From Diorhabda sublineata (Eukaryota; Arthropoda; Insecta; Coleoptera; Chrysomelidae): a DNA stretch of 64,000 nt. How positions within the stretch are numbered: position 1 is the stretch's first letter; the number at the start of each line of letters is the position of its first letter. The stretch spans positions 26,774,559 through 26,838,558 of the forward strand of contig NC_079476.1 of NCBI RefSeq assembly GCF_026230105.1, in the 5' to 3' direction. Shown in pieces: positions 35,208 to 47,963 of the stretch. Both the position numbers and the translations under genes were made by a program. The notes beneath the pieces were generated by a model. It saw only the letters and a list, made by a program, of their open reading frames with translations, made no database searches and was not told the DNA's origin.

Positions 35208-35364
35208 GTAAATTAATAGTAAATTAACTTTTACATAATATAAAGATTGATAACAACCATGTTTTGTCAAAAAGAGATATGCAAACTCAACCATAAATAT
35301 TTCATTCATTATGATAAATCTTCATTCTGCTTTGCAGTTTTGTAGAGTCTAAAAGTCTTTTTTT

Positions 35365-35680
35365 ACCTAACTATCAGCCAGATTTAGCATCATGTGACTC
35401 ATAACTTAACACCAGTACTAATAAAGTGAACATATGCTCCTTTTATTTGGTATAGAGAAAAGGTCAGCTCTTGAAGCAAAAGAAGAAGCTTGGGTTCAAA
35501 TTGAAATAATTTTCGAAACACGCAAGTCTTTTTTTTCATATGTTTTTGAAAGAAGCATTTCCAGCCAGCAAATCCAATAGATTTATAACATCGATAAAGT
35601 AGAAAACAGTGACAAACCAAAGGATGATGGTTCCAGACATCCAATTTTAAGTGGTAAACAATGACCACCAATCACAGGAC
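35365..35680 (+). mobile_element. Possible mariner-family transposase tail
   Basis: At 35372-35398 a frame reads YQPDLASCD, matching the (Y)SPDLA-CD string that follows the second catalytic Asp in mariner-like transposases. Further downstream a broken frame has helix-like words. Short and degraded. Confidence 0.5.
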
Positions 35681-35789
35681 GATAAAGATCTACTTCGAGC
35701 TCCAAATACATCTTTGTGGTATACAGATGATTAGAAGATCGATTGGGCTACTTCGTAAACTCTCCACACTCACCGGATAAATATATAGC

Positions 35790-36010
35790 TGATATCAATG
35801 GATCTGGAGTTGATATAAACCTCACTATACATCACATTCATATTCTAGACTTTGAAGACTATAGATGGGATGTCCCTATCAAAAACGAAATAATCCTTAA
35901 GTAGCTATTAAGCCACCAGAGTATACCAGGCCACGAGGAAGCAGACAGCTTCATCTAATACCTTCTTAAAACGATTGGAGAAGACAAAAACTGCAGATAA
36001 GCCATCTACT
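35790..36010 (+). mobile_element. Retrotransposon RNase H-like relic
   Basis: At about 35905-35945 the frame reads LSHQSIPGHEEAD, which fits the end of the RNase H domain of LINE and LTR elements (WVPGH-G-GNE-AD). In-frame stops lie on either side. Confidence 0.5.
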
Positions 36011-36215
36011 TGCCTATTTCAACATAATTATTAGGTACCTCGAAGGAATTGGAAGTAGGATAAAAAAACCCTTAGAAAAAAAGCTTGATCCCTACTCATA
36101 CCTACCCATACCCCCAGTTTTTCTCAGTTAGGAGTTTTGATTATCTGATCTTTTGCTTGCAAAATTCGTCCCTTTTATTATCGGATAAACTCTTAATTCA
36201 TAATTAAATTTCCAG

Positions 36216-37043
36216 GCAAAGATTTTTTGATATCAACTTCTGGTAATAGACAAGTTTTATCCATTCCAAACGCCAAACAACAACATTCCGGTACCGTAAC
36301 CTGCGTCGCGGAAAACGAAGTTGGTAAAGCTACTTGCATAGCAAATCTACAAATACAACCAGCTGGTTCCATTTCTCAACAAGAAAATCAATTAGAATTA
36401 CGACCTATCTTACCTCTATCCACCGAAAAGACCCAACATACGGAAACTTCGTATAGAATCAGTAGAGAAGTGGTGACTCAATCTGCAACGTCTCACACAA
36501 GCAAAATAATATCAACCAATTCGGAAATGACTCAACCGTATATCGAGGAACATCGTGTCTCGTCTCAAAAAGCTCAAACGTTCAAACAAATAAATCAAGA
36601 AACTCCGGATGTGAGGGAATGTCAAAAAACGGAGGAGTATCACAAAATTGGAGATCAACCGCCGGTGTTTCACGAAAAAACTTCGACTACTTTCGCTATA
36701 GGGAACGCTCAAAAACATATAACGTCAAATCAAGAACTAATTCAAAAAACTCCGTCTAAAATCAGACCTCCTAAATTTATTTCGCCGGTTATTGGTAAAA
36801 TAGTGGATCAAGATGTGGATGTTATTCTCGAGGGGATTTTAGACGGTCAACCGACTCCTCAAATAAAATGGACTAAGAATGGCGAAGATATCAAAGAAGA
36901 TAACAGACTAACTACTACTTGGTATTTAAATAAAACCACTTTGGAGATTAAAAATGTTAATGTACAAGATGCCGGAAGGTACTCGTGTACAGCTATCAAC
37001 GAAGCCGGTACTGCTGTTAGTACCGCAGATTTAGTGGTTAGAA
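36216..37043 (+). CDS. zormin: zormin exon 16 (Ig6 end, linker, Ig7)
   Basis: Acceptor tttccag, donor gtaagt; phase 1 in and out. Completes Ig6 (HSGTVTCVAENEVGKATC), followed by a polar linker of about 145 residues rich in Ser, Thr, Gln and Glu, and Ig7 (about 36767-37040) with IKWTKNGEDI and DAGRYSCTAINEAG. Confidence 0.94.
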
Positions 37044-37103
37044 GTAAGTAATTTTCTTTTTTAAAAACAAACGAGAATAATTATTTTTGTAATTTCTTTC
37101 CAG

Positions 37104-37310
37104 AAACTATTTTCCCTCCAGTTTTTGGTCGTCGTCTTCAAGCTCAGGTTATAAAAAAAGGTGATAGGGTCGTAATGGAAGTCGAAGTGACCGGTACCCC
37201 AGAACCAACCGTTACTTGGTATAAAGATGGGAACCTCATCGGCGATTCTACGAAAACTGGTTATAAAATAAAATCGATGGGACAAAACCATACCCTTACT
37301 ATTGGTAAAG
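37104..37310 (+). CDS. zormin: zormin exon 17 (Ig8, first part)
   Basis: 60-base intron before it; phase 1 both ends (acceptor tttccag, donor gtaagt). Encodes PPVFGRRLQAQVIKKGDRVV and VTWYKDGNLIGDS, with no Cys at the first position where I-set domains normally have one (VVMEVEV). The domain ends in exon 18. Confidence 0.92.
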
Positions 37311-37978
37311 GTAAGTAAACTGCCATTCCATATTAATACGTATGGTAGCAATTTCTTAGGTTACATGGTACAAATTTCGTGGTTTCTGGTTCACAAAGTA
37401 GAAAAAAACACACAATGATAAATCAGGAGATCTGATTGACCGAAAATAATCTCTCCAGTAAACATGCATCTAAGAATTGTTGATGAAATGATCGTGCTAT
37501 GTGATTATGCTTCTTCCTGCTGGAACCAAATACTTTTTAAGGAAATCCTCGTCTTTTTGAAGCTAATTCAACAATAACAGAGATCTGGTCATTTTCGAAA
37601 ATCCAAGAGCGTACCAGAATGTCACTTTTTCTGAGTACAAATAACTCTTATGTATATTGGAGTTCAGTGAAATAATCAATTAATCAAAATTCGTCTAGTC
37701 CTTTAACTATTAATCCGGAGCTTTCTTCTGATCATCATAAGATTCTGATTATTGCTTTCCTTACCCTTTTAACACCTTCTGATAAATTTCCAAAAAGGTT
37801 GCTTCTTATCTAGTATGTTTCCAGTTCCTTATACTCATTGGTAAACTGTTATTGAAGTTACAGGTTTTTCTGTACCATAATAATTGAGAAAATTATGTCT
37901 TGTATCCACCACCATATTTAGTAGTCCATGTGTGATTTGTACTAATTTTCTAGTTTGTATTATAACGTTTCATTTTAG
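37311..37978. other. Intron 17, nothing recognised
   Basis: AT-rich, non-coding. No element identified. Confidence 0.6.
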
Positions 37979-38139
37979 CTGAAATGAGCGATTCCGGTCG
38001 ATTTATGGTACGAGCTGTAAACTCTGGAGGAGAAGCTCAAAGTATAGCAGATATAGCTGTTATCGAACCAGCTCCAGATAGTATGGTAGAAGTTGTTAAA
38101 ACCGTCGTTTTTGAAGATATAAAGAAACATGAAACACTC
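37979..38139 (+). CDS. zormin: zormin exon 18 (Ig8 end)
   Basis: Phase 1 in, 0 out (acceptor attttag, donor gtaagt). Encodes DSGRFMVRAVNSGGEAQSIA, ending the Ig8 fold, then a short negatively charged linker with MVEVVKTVVFEDIKKHE. Confidence 0.9.
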
Positions 38140-38234
38140 GTAAGTAACAAAATTTAATAACATTAATTAATTTATAATATTAATCGATGAAAGTTTCGAA
38201 TTTATCAGGTTATGTGATTTTTTTCTAAACGCAG

Positions 38235-40421
38235 GCTTCAGCTGCAGATCAAATATCAACCGTAGAATCCAAACCCGTACCTTTGAAATTAATTTCGAAT
38301 CAACTATCTCAATCTACGTCCGCTAAATCTGAAGTAACATCTACTACTGAGAATATATTATCACAAGAGAAACAAATTATTAAATTAGAGCATAAAATCC
38401 CTGATATACCGATGCCAAAACAAATAATATCTAAAGTAGAAGATAATTTGATTCAAAAACAACACGAAATTGAAATAAATCGTCCAGCTAGTTTACCAAA
38501 ACAAGAAGAAATCGTACAAGAAAAGAAAATTGATGTGCAAGAAGGAATTGAAACTAGTTCTATATCTACACAATCGTCTCTACAATTTTTTGTTAAAAAA
38601 ATCAAAGAGGGAGAAACTCCGATACATATACAAAAAGAGTTACCTCAACCCGAACCTATTAAACAAGATGTTTATAAAAAATTCGAATCTACGTCTCCAG
38701 TACCTACGAAATCTGAAACAATTCGTCACGAATATCAGTCTTATACATCGTCTCAAAGTATACAGCCTCAAGATTCGTTGATATCCAATAGTGGAGTTAT
38801 AAAAGAATTGAAATTAGAACCTGAACCACCAGCGGAAATATGTTACGCACCCAAACCACAATCTTACAAAAAACAAGAAGTAACCGAACGAATAAAAAAG
38901 ATATCAGAAAATCAAAAAGAACTTTCTCCGCACGAGGTACCAACAGGAGCCGTTAGAATCTTCCCGTCAACTCAAAAAATAAACGAACAATCTTTATACC
39001 AAACGACTTCTTCATCGTATAGTCGTACTTTTGAAAGTACCGCTAGTAAATCAACCGAAGAATCTTCTTGGGTAACCGAAAGACCAAAATCGACTACTTC
39101 AAGTTACACACCTTACGAAAAACTTTCACTTGGTAGACCTCTATCAGCTCAAGGAGAACCATCGCAAGAAGGTTTGATAATGGAGAAGCAATGGGCGCAT
39201 AAATTTTCGGAAACCCATCAAGAAAAATCTTGGCCACCACAACAAGAAGATATTAAATTTCGACCTTCTTGGTCGGTTGACAGCACGTTAGAAAAAAAAT
39301 GGACGCCAAAAGTAGAACCACAAACACCTAAGCAACATTATATAGCGGAAGTTAGTAATTTGGGAAGTATAGTTGATAATAAACAAATCCTTTCGGAATC
39401 TATGAGCAAATCTGAATATATAGTAGAAGAAAACAACGTAAAACCTTCGGAAATAATTAAATCCTGGCCACCAACTGAAACTAAAACTTTCACTACAATA
39501 GATTCTCTACCGATAAGACCTGTTTCCGTACAAGATATAACCGACGAAGTATATTTAGAGCCTGGTCCTCCACCAGAGATAGCTTACGCCCCCCCTGCTA
39601 AACCTACAATACCGCAAAGAAAAGAATGGGTTGCTCCACCTCCTAAGGAAGTACCCAAGGAATGGGCGGCTCCCAAACTACCTGTGAAACATTGGGTAGC
39701 CCCACCTCCGCCTTTGCCCCCCAAACAGGTAATACCACAAGCACCTCCTGTTCCTGCGAAGCCTCTTAAGCATGCCGAGCAGCCAAAGAAAATCTCGCTT
39801 AACGATTTCACGCCTTTTGAAAAGTTTCCCGATTTAGAACCTTTTCCGTACAAACCCGAACCTCAGAGGCCCAAGCCACCTAGAATAGGCCCTCCTCCTA
39901 CCCCATCGAAGTTCGTTAAAGGCAAATTCACCGATAGCGACTACGAAAGCGATTTCGAAAGCGCGAAAATTTCCGCCAAATGGAAACCGGCTATGAGCGA
40001 TACCGAAGAACCTAGTTATCGTAAAGTCGCCGCTCCCAAAGTGAATTTCACGAGATCGCGGTCTCAAGAACCCGAAGTTTTACCACCTTCGAAATTCGAA
40101 CAGCCGCCGGTGAGTCAAGGACCGCCTCGACCGGAAGTGAACGTAGACGAATTCAAACAAGTGAAGAAATTATCAAGACACGTTAGGGATTCGAAAAGAA
40201 TTGCAATTCAAGCTCCTCAACCCGTTCACTTTCCCGCCCTAGTGAAAAAACCCGATTCTCCCAAATCCAAGCAAAACCAATTCGTAGATGGATACATGGC
40301 CGATACGGAGTACTGTAAGGACGAGTATACACAGCTTTTAAAAACAAGTGAATATACTACAGAAACCCAAAAGGTTGCGCAAAAACCTAGGGTTGTTAAG
40401 AAGACCCAAACTTTCCATAAG
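38235..40421 (+). CDS. zormin: zormin exon 19 (disordered Pro/Glu/Lys region)
   Basis: 729 codons, phase 0 both ends (acceptor aacgcag, donor gttcgc). No folded domain; a long Ser/Lys/Glu/Gln/Pro sequence. Two PxPPxEIxYAP motifs at 38815-38860 and 39555-39600. Between 39590 and 39760 there are repeated W(V/A)APP words, with a PPPPLPPK run that could bind SH3 domains. At 39834-39960 stands the first copy of a motif PFPYKPEP ... PTPSKFVKG ... SDYESD. These are likely linear interaction sites and elastic linkers. Confidence 0.93.
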
Positions 40422-42335
40422 GTTCGCTTGAATTTTTGTGTGGTTTATGTGTTTATCCTAGATCCTCGACTAATCACATTTTCGTATTTGCATGGTTTTT
40501 TTTTCGTCCATATGGGACATTTTGCTTCAACTATCTTGATTTTTTTGTATGGACGCTTCATACAATTGTTTTCCATTTTTTTCAAGTAAATAATGTTTTC
40601 ATGTAACTAAAAACGAATTATAAGATGGTATCCATGGAGAAATTACCTTATATTGGAGCACAATTAATTGAAAATAAAGTGACAAACATTATTTACTTCA
40701 AGCTTTCACGTTTTGTTTTCGTTTGGTACACCATAGACTAATTTTTTTGAAACAAAGATATTTAAAACATTCGCTTTTGAGACACCTACTCAAATATAAC
40801 GATAAGTTTGATATTCCGCTTTGTTTATAAGTTTCCAACTTTGTGTTACAATCTACTATCAAATACAAATATATGTTAGGAATTTGAATCGATTTATTAT
40901 TTGATTCATTCATTTCCGAATTTTTTTACTGAAAAATATACTAAATCGTTTAAATCTTCTATTTTGGACAATTTCATTTATATTTCAATCCTGCACTTCA
41001 ATTTCTTTCTCATATCAATTTTCGCCATTGATATACGAAAAAAACCGAAATTTTCCAAAGTCCGTAATTTTTCTAGCGATATTAACTTTTTGAAACACTC
41101 TGGCAACGTCGCATCTTTGATCGCAACTGTCAAAATTTAATCCTCAGTTATACATACAATTCTAATTGCTATAGTTAAAATTATCCCAGTCAGTACTTAT
41201 CTGTAGAACTGATAAAAAATTCTCTATTCGATACGTGTAGTTTTAATAGATATCATTTCAAATTGCACACGTGTGAAATCATTTATTATATATTTCGATC
41301 TTCGTAAATGTTGGAAATTAATACTATATGTGCAACCAGACAAACTACATTTGCTTAATATTGATATTATTTTGTATACATGAGCGGGATTTGTATAAAA
41401 ACATATTTTTTAAGAATTTTAATTATTTAGCTTTCTATCGAACCCTCTTTGGAATTTTGGATCAAATTTATGTGAAATTTTGACAGATGACATTAGAAAC
41501 AAAGCAGAAATGAACAAAATAAAAGTAATTGACTTTTAAAATGTCAATTTTTCGTACAACTACCCTCATACATTCTAAATACAATATGATGGTTGTAGTC
41601 ATTTGCCGTTTATTTTGTTTGAAAGAAAATAAAGATACTTTATTTAGTTGAACGTGATTTGCCATCTCTCGGATGTTTCCAGAGATTCTTATTCGCCAAG
41701 TATTAGGCAACCAGAAATGGACTTTATTTGAATTAATTAACTACGAGGTTGAATCGCTAAGTCCGAAAATACATTGTTATTTATAATATGAAATATTGGA
41801 TTGTGTAATCTTTCAATTAACGATTTATTTAAACCAATAAAAATTAATATTCGGATTTAAATAAAATTTTTGAGGTTTCAATTTAAAAAATTTCTTTGAA
41901 TCATATCGTGCGTGAAATAATACACAAAGTTGGAAATTGGCAGTACATATGCAACCAAACATACTCAATTTATTTGCATATGCGCAATTTGGACGATTTT
42001 TTATTGAATTTGGACAATTTTTATTGTAAATAACAACATTCAAAATATCTTTATTTTTTTTTTGTCAAATATGGATATAATTTTGTATATACAAGGGCGA
42101 TTTTTCGGTAGAAAAAATTTTATCGAAAAGTTCGTTTTTTAGCTACCACCAAGGTGTTTTTTGAATTAATGATTAATGTAAAATTTAGACGGATGACACT
42201 AGAAACAAAACGTAAATGACTTATGGACTCCTAAAATATCATTTTTTCCTCGTAAATTGTTATTTACAATATAAAATATTTTATAGTGAATTTATTGTAC
42301 GTCAAAGTTTTGAAAAAATGATTTTTTGTATATAG
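40422..42335. other. Intron 19 with a diverged duplication
   Basis: Two diverged direct copies of a piece: cagatgacattagaaac(a)aag near 41484 and cggatgacactagaaacaaa near 42189, with related flanks (about 41280-41570 versus 41900-42260). Frame beyond the donor is open for a while but AT-rich, so intron retention is unlikely. Confidence 0.65.
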
Positions 42336-43620
42336 GAACTAGTGACTACGCCAATCGTAACAAGTCAGGTGAAATATGAAACTTTTCCTTACAAACCGGA
42401 ACCAGAAAAAGCGAAAACGAAAGTACCACCGCCGCCGAGTCCATCGAGATTCGTCAAAGGTGAGTTCCGGGAAAGTGACTACGAAAGCGATTACGAAAAA
42501 AAGATTCCCGCAATATGGGGTTCTAATCAAGAACCATCTTTCAAACCGGTCCACCCGATTCTAACCCCGACTAAACAGCATGGTCAACAATACGGACACA
42601 CCCCTACCCCACCCACCGAGTTTGAACGACCGCCCCAAGATTTTTCACCCGCTCGACCCAAATTTGAACCTATCAAACCCGAAATAAAACCAGCGCAGAA
42701 GAACGTCGTTTATAAACCTAAACCTATATCGGCGACTTCTGCAGAATATATAAAGAAAGATATCGTATTACAACCTGGCACTCCTCCTGAGATCGCTTAC
42801 GCTCCTGCTCCGAAGAAAACGCAGTATTACAAATCTACAGTTAGCGCCCCCTATACGAATGCTATTCAACAAGAAACTTCCAATGTAGTTCATTTCAACG
42901 AATCAACTGAAAATTGTCACAGAACGATGAGCGTACAACAAACACATAAAATCATCAAATTCGGCGATAAATATAAAAAAGAAGAAAAATTAGAACCGTT
43001 TCCTTTCCAACCTGAACCGGAACGTAATAGAAGATCGACCAGCGTCCCTCCACCTCCCACTCCGACAAAATTCATACCGGGAGAATTCAGAGAAAGCGAT
43101 TACGAGAGCGAAGTAGAGAATACGAAAATAAAACAAAAATGGACACCGCGCGGCGGCGAAGATAGGAATCAATATAGGAGAGTTAGAGCCCCGGCGGCTG
43201 TTAGATCTTCTAGCGTTCCAGCACCAAAAGATCGCGTACTAAGTCCGATGGACTTTGATACGCCACCAACTAAATTAGATTACACAGACAGCGCTAGTAG
43301 AAAACACTACGATTCCGTTTATAGAAAATTCACAGAAAATAATAATACGAATTTAGTAAAAAGGAGTTATTCCCACGAACCTGGACTCAAACCTGGATCT
43401 CCTCCCGAGTATGGATACGCTACTGATCAAAGAATAGTTAAGCAAACAGCCACTAAAGTCGCTTCTCAACACATGGACAGCATGACTCAAGCTTTCAAAT
43501 CGAAAACTCAAAAATTCGTTACTGACATTATGGAGGATGTAAATAAACAGAAAACTTTGAAAAATGGACCTGATGGAGATGCGCAAGTATATAGGGAGGA
43601 ATCTAGGGCCGCCCAATACG
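42336..43620 (+). CDS. zormin: zormin exon 20 (second repeated-motif exon)
   Basis: 428 codons plus one base, phase 0 in, 1 out (acceptor tatatag, donor gtaagt). Carries two copies of the motif with PFPYKPEPEK or PFPFQPEPER, PPPP(S/T)P(S/T)(R/K)F, GEFRESDYES (42375-42545 and 42983-43200), and two PGxPPEIxYAP-type motifs (42768-42818; 43384-43428). The rest is polar. Confidence 0.93.
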
Positions 43621-43826
43621 GTAAGTACTTACTATATAGTTACATTTGGTGAAGGGAAACTTTAATCCTGTGTCTTAAGTCAAATTGGTTGAGAACTTAT
43701 CAATAGTCCAGTAAATATCGATGATTAAATATTACTTATTCGACTATAAACGTCTTAGAGGTAAGTAGATTCCTTGTAAAATTGTCTCTAGTCCTTGCAT
43801 GAATATTTGTATATGTTTTTGCTCAG

Positions 43827-44234
43827 GAACAAAACACGTAGACCCAGATACCGGCCTAATCTACTTCAAGTACGATTTCGGTTACGAATTCGGCATAATC
43901 TTACCAGGTGAAGGTGGTAAACAAGGTGGGGTGGTACCCGCGCCGAAGAAGACAGTCATCGAACCACCTAAAAGAACCAAAGACATCGAATTGCCGGTTT
44001 ACCACGAAAAAACGACTCCTAATCTCAATTCTTCGACGCAATTTAAACCGAAAAAATTTAATAAGTCCGGGAAATGGGAACCGACTTCGGAAAGCGAGAT
44101 GTCGGATTACGAGAGAGATGGTAAAGGAGCGAATTTGTTGCAAGGTTCGAGATGGGAACCGTCTTCATGTAGTCCCGCATCTTTGTCACCTAGTTTACCT
44201 AGCACGTCACCAGCTTTTAATAATACTTTCGCAG
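43827..44234 (+). CDS. zormin: zormin exon 21
   Basis: Acceptor tgctcag, donor gtacta; phase 1 both ends. Encodes an unusual hydrophobic patch GLIYFKYDFGYEFGIILPGE, unlike the rest of the disordered region, then a decayed form of the repeated motif (KWEPTSESEMSDYERDG). Confidence 0.88.
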
Positions 44235-46599
44235 GTACTAAGTGTCGCATGATACAGCAATGTGGAAAATTATATATATATCAACAACAAACAGAATTAG
44301 GGATTAATAGTTAACTAAGACCTCAACAGTTTCCAATTTAAATCTCTTTGGATTTGTAGACTTTCTCAACATTTTCACCAATTCAACTCGAGGTTCAATT
44401 CCATTTCTATATAAGTTTATATTCAAATTTGAAGAAGATTGCTAGTAAAGTTTTGAGATATGACAACACCGATGTGAATATGTCAAACCTGACGTTTCTT
44501 CAATGAAGTTTGACATTTTTAATGGTGAACATTGTCTCGACTTTTGGTGATGAAGCACCATTTGGTGAAGGTCGTCTAAAATCGGTTGTTGAAGGAACCT
44601 AAAAGTTGGGAGATAAAAGTTCGAAGGTCATTGAAACATTAATTTTTTGCTAACATGAATTAACTTATAACGAAATTTTTGGATCAGAATCTGTTATACT
44701 ATGTACTTAATTTCTTTGCTGTTTATTACATTCTCTTCAACACTTTTCTTCGTGATTAGTTTGTGAGTGATTCTGCAATTCGTAAAAAAAACTGTATCTT
44801 TTTGAAAAATGTTTCTTGAATGTAAACAGCAGTATATCTGCGAAGTTTTAATGAAATAGGCGCCGAAATTATTCAAAAAGAAGATGATTAGACACAAAAT
44901 ATCATATAGGTTATTTGATAACATAACCTCAAAAATGCCTTGTAGTATAAGCTAACCTTAACGCCTATTTATTAGGCATTTTTTCGCGAAAGATCTTTTC
45001 ACTTATTTGTAAATTTGTTTCTGCTCAATTTACAGACTGTATTATAAGTGATTATTTGTTGAATTTAAAGACAGACAACGTTGAAAACAGTTTAGTGAAT
45101 CGGACTTGAATGTCAATCTTCAAAAATACAAATATAAATATTATTCGTTAATTGATGTTAACCTATACGTACCAGCAATTGAAATCTTGATGTTTCCAAG
45201 TATTTTGAAACAATAACTTTGGATGTAAAAGGTTGCGGATTAAATTATTATCAGGTTCAAAATAAGGTTCATATTTTTAGTGTTGATTGAGCCTGTTTAG
45301 AGCGCTTAAATCATTCTTCTCTTACACATGAAAGTTCATGTTTTATACAAATATATAATTTTCCACAATACAGTTTCTAATGCTTCATTTTTTCTTCAAT
45401 TAATGATAATAACAATATAATCTTCATATTTTCATCTCCATTTTTACAAAATTATATGAGTGTGAAAATGAAAGTATCATTGTGAATGTCTAGTTCAGTT
45501 TCTCGGATGTGTCTCCTCTTCTGAGGAGATATAATCCAATATTCGTCGAGGCTTAAGCCAGGAAAGTAGTTGTTTTCTCCTTTGAAGGAAGGCAGAATAT
45601 ATTTTCGAAATAATTTTCAGAGGCGAATAGTAGAAATCATTTTTTTGCAGACATAGGTCTGAACATTAGCCTGAACTGTCAAAGTTGAATGCCTATTAAC
45701 TTCAGAGAAAACTAGTTTCACTTTAGAACGATTATTCTCTACACTAAAGTGGCAGCTTCTACAAGACCTTCAATAGAAATATCCTCTGTCATGGATAAAT
45801 AAAATGTTTTTTAATGCTTATCGTCATTGGAACCAAAATTTATATGCAATTTCGACATCGGGAACTACATTTTGAAAAACGTGTACATCTGATTGATTTT
45901 TCGCCATCCTTAGATGGGAACCAAAGAAATATTCTTCTTTCTTATTAATAATTTGTCCTTCTAAATGTGTCATAGTTGCGATCACTTCAGTAGCGCTGAT
46001 TTCAGTTTTTGAAGGAGTTTATTTGGTTTTATCATGTTGGCAGGAGATCAGAATGAAATTTTAAAATCTTTTCAAGGGCTGAGCCTAATGCCAATCATCT
46101 AGTTCCTTCCTTCCTTCCTCTTTTAAACTTTCAAGATTGTTGAATTGAATTCGATTAGGTAGGCTTCGATGACGTTGAACATTTTCTGATTTTTATACTT
46201 CAAAAATTAACATATGGATCATTTGTAGCAGCTTATTTGCTTAAAAGCTTTCAGGTAGCATAAAAAATATGCTGTGAATTGAAAAATTCATTTGCTGTGG
46301 AATATTTGCAAAAATGTGTATTTAGAAACAGTTTTCTTCAAATATTTTTGCTTATATTCATGAAAGTTTTGTTTTTAACATTCTATATAATGTACATTCT
46401 TATATTGAATGAATTTTATCAAAATAAAAACAAAACTATCATTAAATGAATTGCTTATCAAGTTATTATTCATACATTTTTTATAAATAGAATTACAACG
46501 TTTCGGAATATATTTAGTCATCACAAAATACGAAACATATAAAAAATATATGAATAAATCATATTTATTCGTTAATAATTATAATAAATCGAATTATAG
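44235..46599. other. Intron 21 with mariner N-terminal relic
   Basis: Contains a mariner N-terminal fragment at about 44530-44625. The rest is AT-rich and non-coding; phrases near 45500-45900 could not be named. Confidence 0.65.
44530..44625 (+). mobile_element. Mariner N-terminal fragment (internally deleted)
   Basis: In one frame reads FGDEAPFGEGRLKSVVEGT. FGDEAP and (E)GR(L/P)KSVV are two conserved words of the mariner DNA-binding region, normally about 30 residues apart, so the middle is missing. Confidence 0.6.
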
Positions 46600-46706
46600 T
46601 ACCGGGAAGACCTCAAACACCACCGAGTTGTCCCAGCACTCCAGGCAGTATTCATGGTAAACACATTTTGAATCCATCCCAAGCTAGAGCTCCCATGTTT
46701 ATAACG
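46600..46706 (+). CDS. zormin: zormin exon 22 (Ig9 linker)
   Basis: Acceptor aattatag, donor gtaatc; phase 1 in, 0 out. Encodes a Pro/Ser/Thr linker (VPGRPQTPPSCPSTPGS) and the first strand of Ig9 (ARAPMFIT). Confidence 0.87.
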
Positions 46707-46764
46707 GTAATCCGCCATTTATAATTTAAATCAAATAAATTATTCTTAGTTATTGTGTTTTTAG

Positions 46765-46945
46765 CCTCTTCGTGATATCGCCGTTGTAGCCGGTCAAGCC
46801 GCCAAATTCGAATGCATCGTTCAATCAGAACCACAACCCAACATTCTCTGGTCGAAAAACGGACGAATCATCCAAGATTCGAGGGATTATCAACTTCATT
46901 TCAGGAATGGAGTTTGTAGATTGACCATATCGCAAGCTTATCCTG
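46765..46945 (+). CDS. zormin: zormin exon 23 (Ig9, middle)
   Basis: 58-base intron before it; phase 0 in, 1 out (donor gtaagt). Encodes PLRDIAVVAGQAAKFECIVQ, ILWSKNGRII and LHFRNGVCRLTISQAYP: first Cys and Trp of an I-set domain. Confidence 0.92.
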
Positions 46946-47963
46946 GTAAGTTGATATCTGTAGGAGGTTTCCTCTCTTTAACCTTCAAATCTACTTCCAA
47001 ACTAGCTTCATATTGATCAAAGGCTGTGTTTCCTTATTTCTTTCTAACTTTAGGTGTAATAGATTGCTCTAGGTATGAAGATATATAATGTGGACTGTAA
47101 GAAATTAGTAGGACTCATTTAAAAACGAAACTTGTTCATGAAAGTTGTACAAACGATATAAATTTTTCAAGGTAGCATCTTTCCTCATCTGCACACAGCT
47201 GATAACGAGTTTTCCTCCCTCCAGGAACTCTTGGTCTGCAATTCTATTCAGCTCAAACGTCACAAGCTGTTGGACCGCATCCACCGAGTCGTGATGCTTC
47301 CCTTCGTACGTCGGGAATAGATAAAAGTCTGACGGATCCAAGAAGATCTTAGCAGATCCCTTTCCAGTTGTAACAACCTCCAACAAACTTAAGTTTTCTG
47401 TCACCATATCGGCCATTCAGGAACACTCGATCTAGACATGGAAGCATCACCGTGGGCCTCCTTCTCCTCCTCCAATCATTCATCGGAATGATCGGAAAAG
47501 ATCGAGTTTCTGCTATAAACAGTTATTGCTAAATTTAATATGAAAGGGTCAGTTCAGATATCAACGATTCTTGGAAACCCCACCATAACAACACAGCCTA
47601 CAGCCTCCATATACTTCTTTATGTTTTCTTTGCTAAGAAGATCGCTGAAAGGGCAATATTTGGAGTTCCCTAATAATTCTGGAGCAATTACGATGAGGGA
47701 CCATCTCGTTGAAACCTTCCAGGAAGGGAAGCCTAAGCTGCGTAGGAATTTCGATTGTAAAAGTGTATTTTGATATAGAAGGATCGTATTTAGGCTTTGA
47801 TTTCCACTGTTCAGACATACCTTGCAGATAATTACCTAGTAGTATCTTTTCTACAATTATAATGATTCGTATTATTCACTAGAGCCTTAATCAAACATTA
47901 TTACACCAATTCAACGTTGCCAGTTTGAATATTGAAATTTCTTAACGTTGTATTGTCTTCCAG
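46946..47963. other. Intron 23, possible relic
   Basis: No supported gene. Open frames on the minus strand near 47105-47416 and 47633-47818 have protein-like runs (for example VTENLSLLEVVTTGKGSAK) and could be a transposon remnant I cannot name. Confidence 0.45.

Larger units (their letters stand above)
35208..36215. other. Intron 15 with two transposon relics
   Basis: Holds a mariner-type tail and an RNase H-like piece, both listed. Otherwise empty. Confidence 0.7.

Noticed and set aside
39584..39853. Gly/Ala-rich minus-strand frame opposite exon 19
   Set aside because: Complement of the Pro-rich repeat; no independent evidence.
40422..40589. Continuation of exon 19 past its donor
   Set aside because: Turns AT-rich and hydrophobic at once; the donor gttcgc and the matching acceptor at 42336 explain the frame better.
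47105..47818. Minus-strand frames in intron 23
   Set aside because: Protein-like runs but no motif that names a family; could be a relic.
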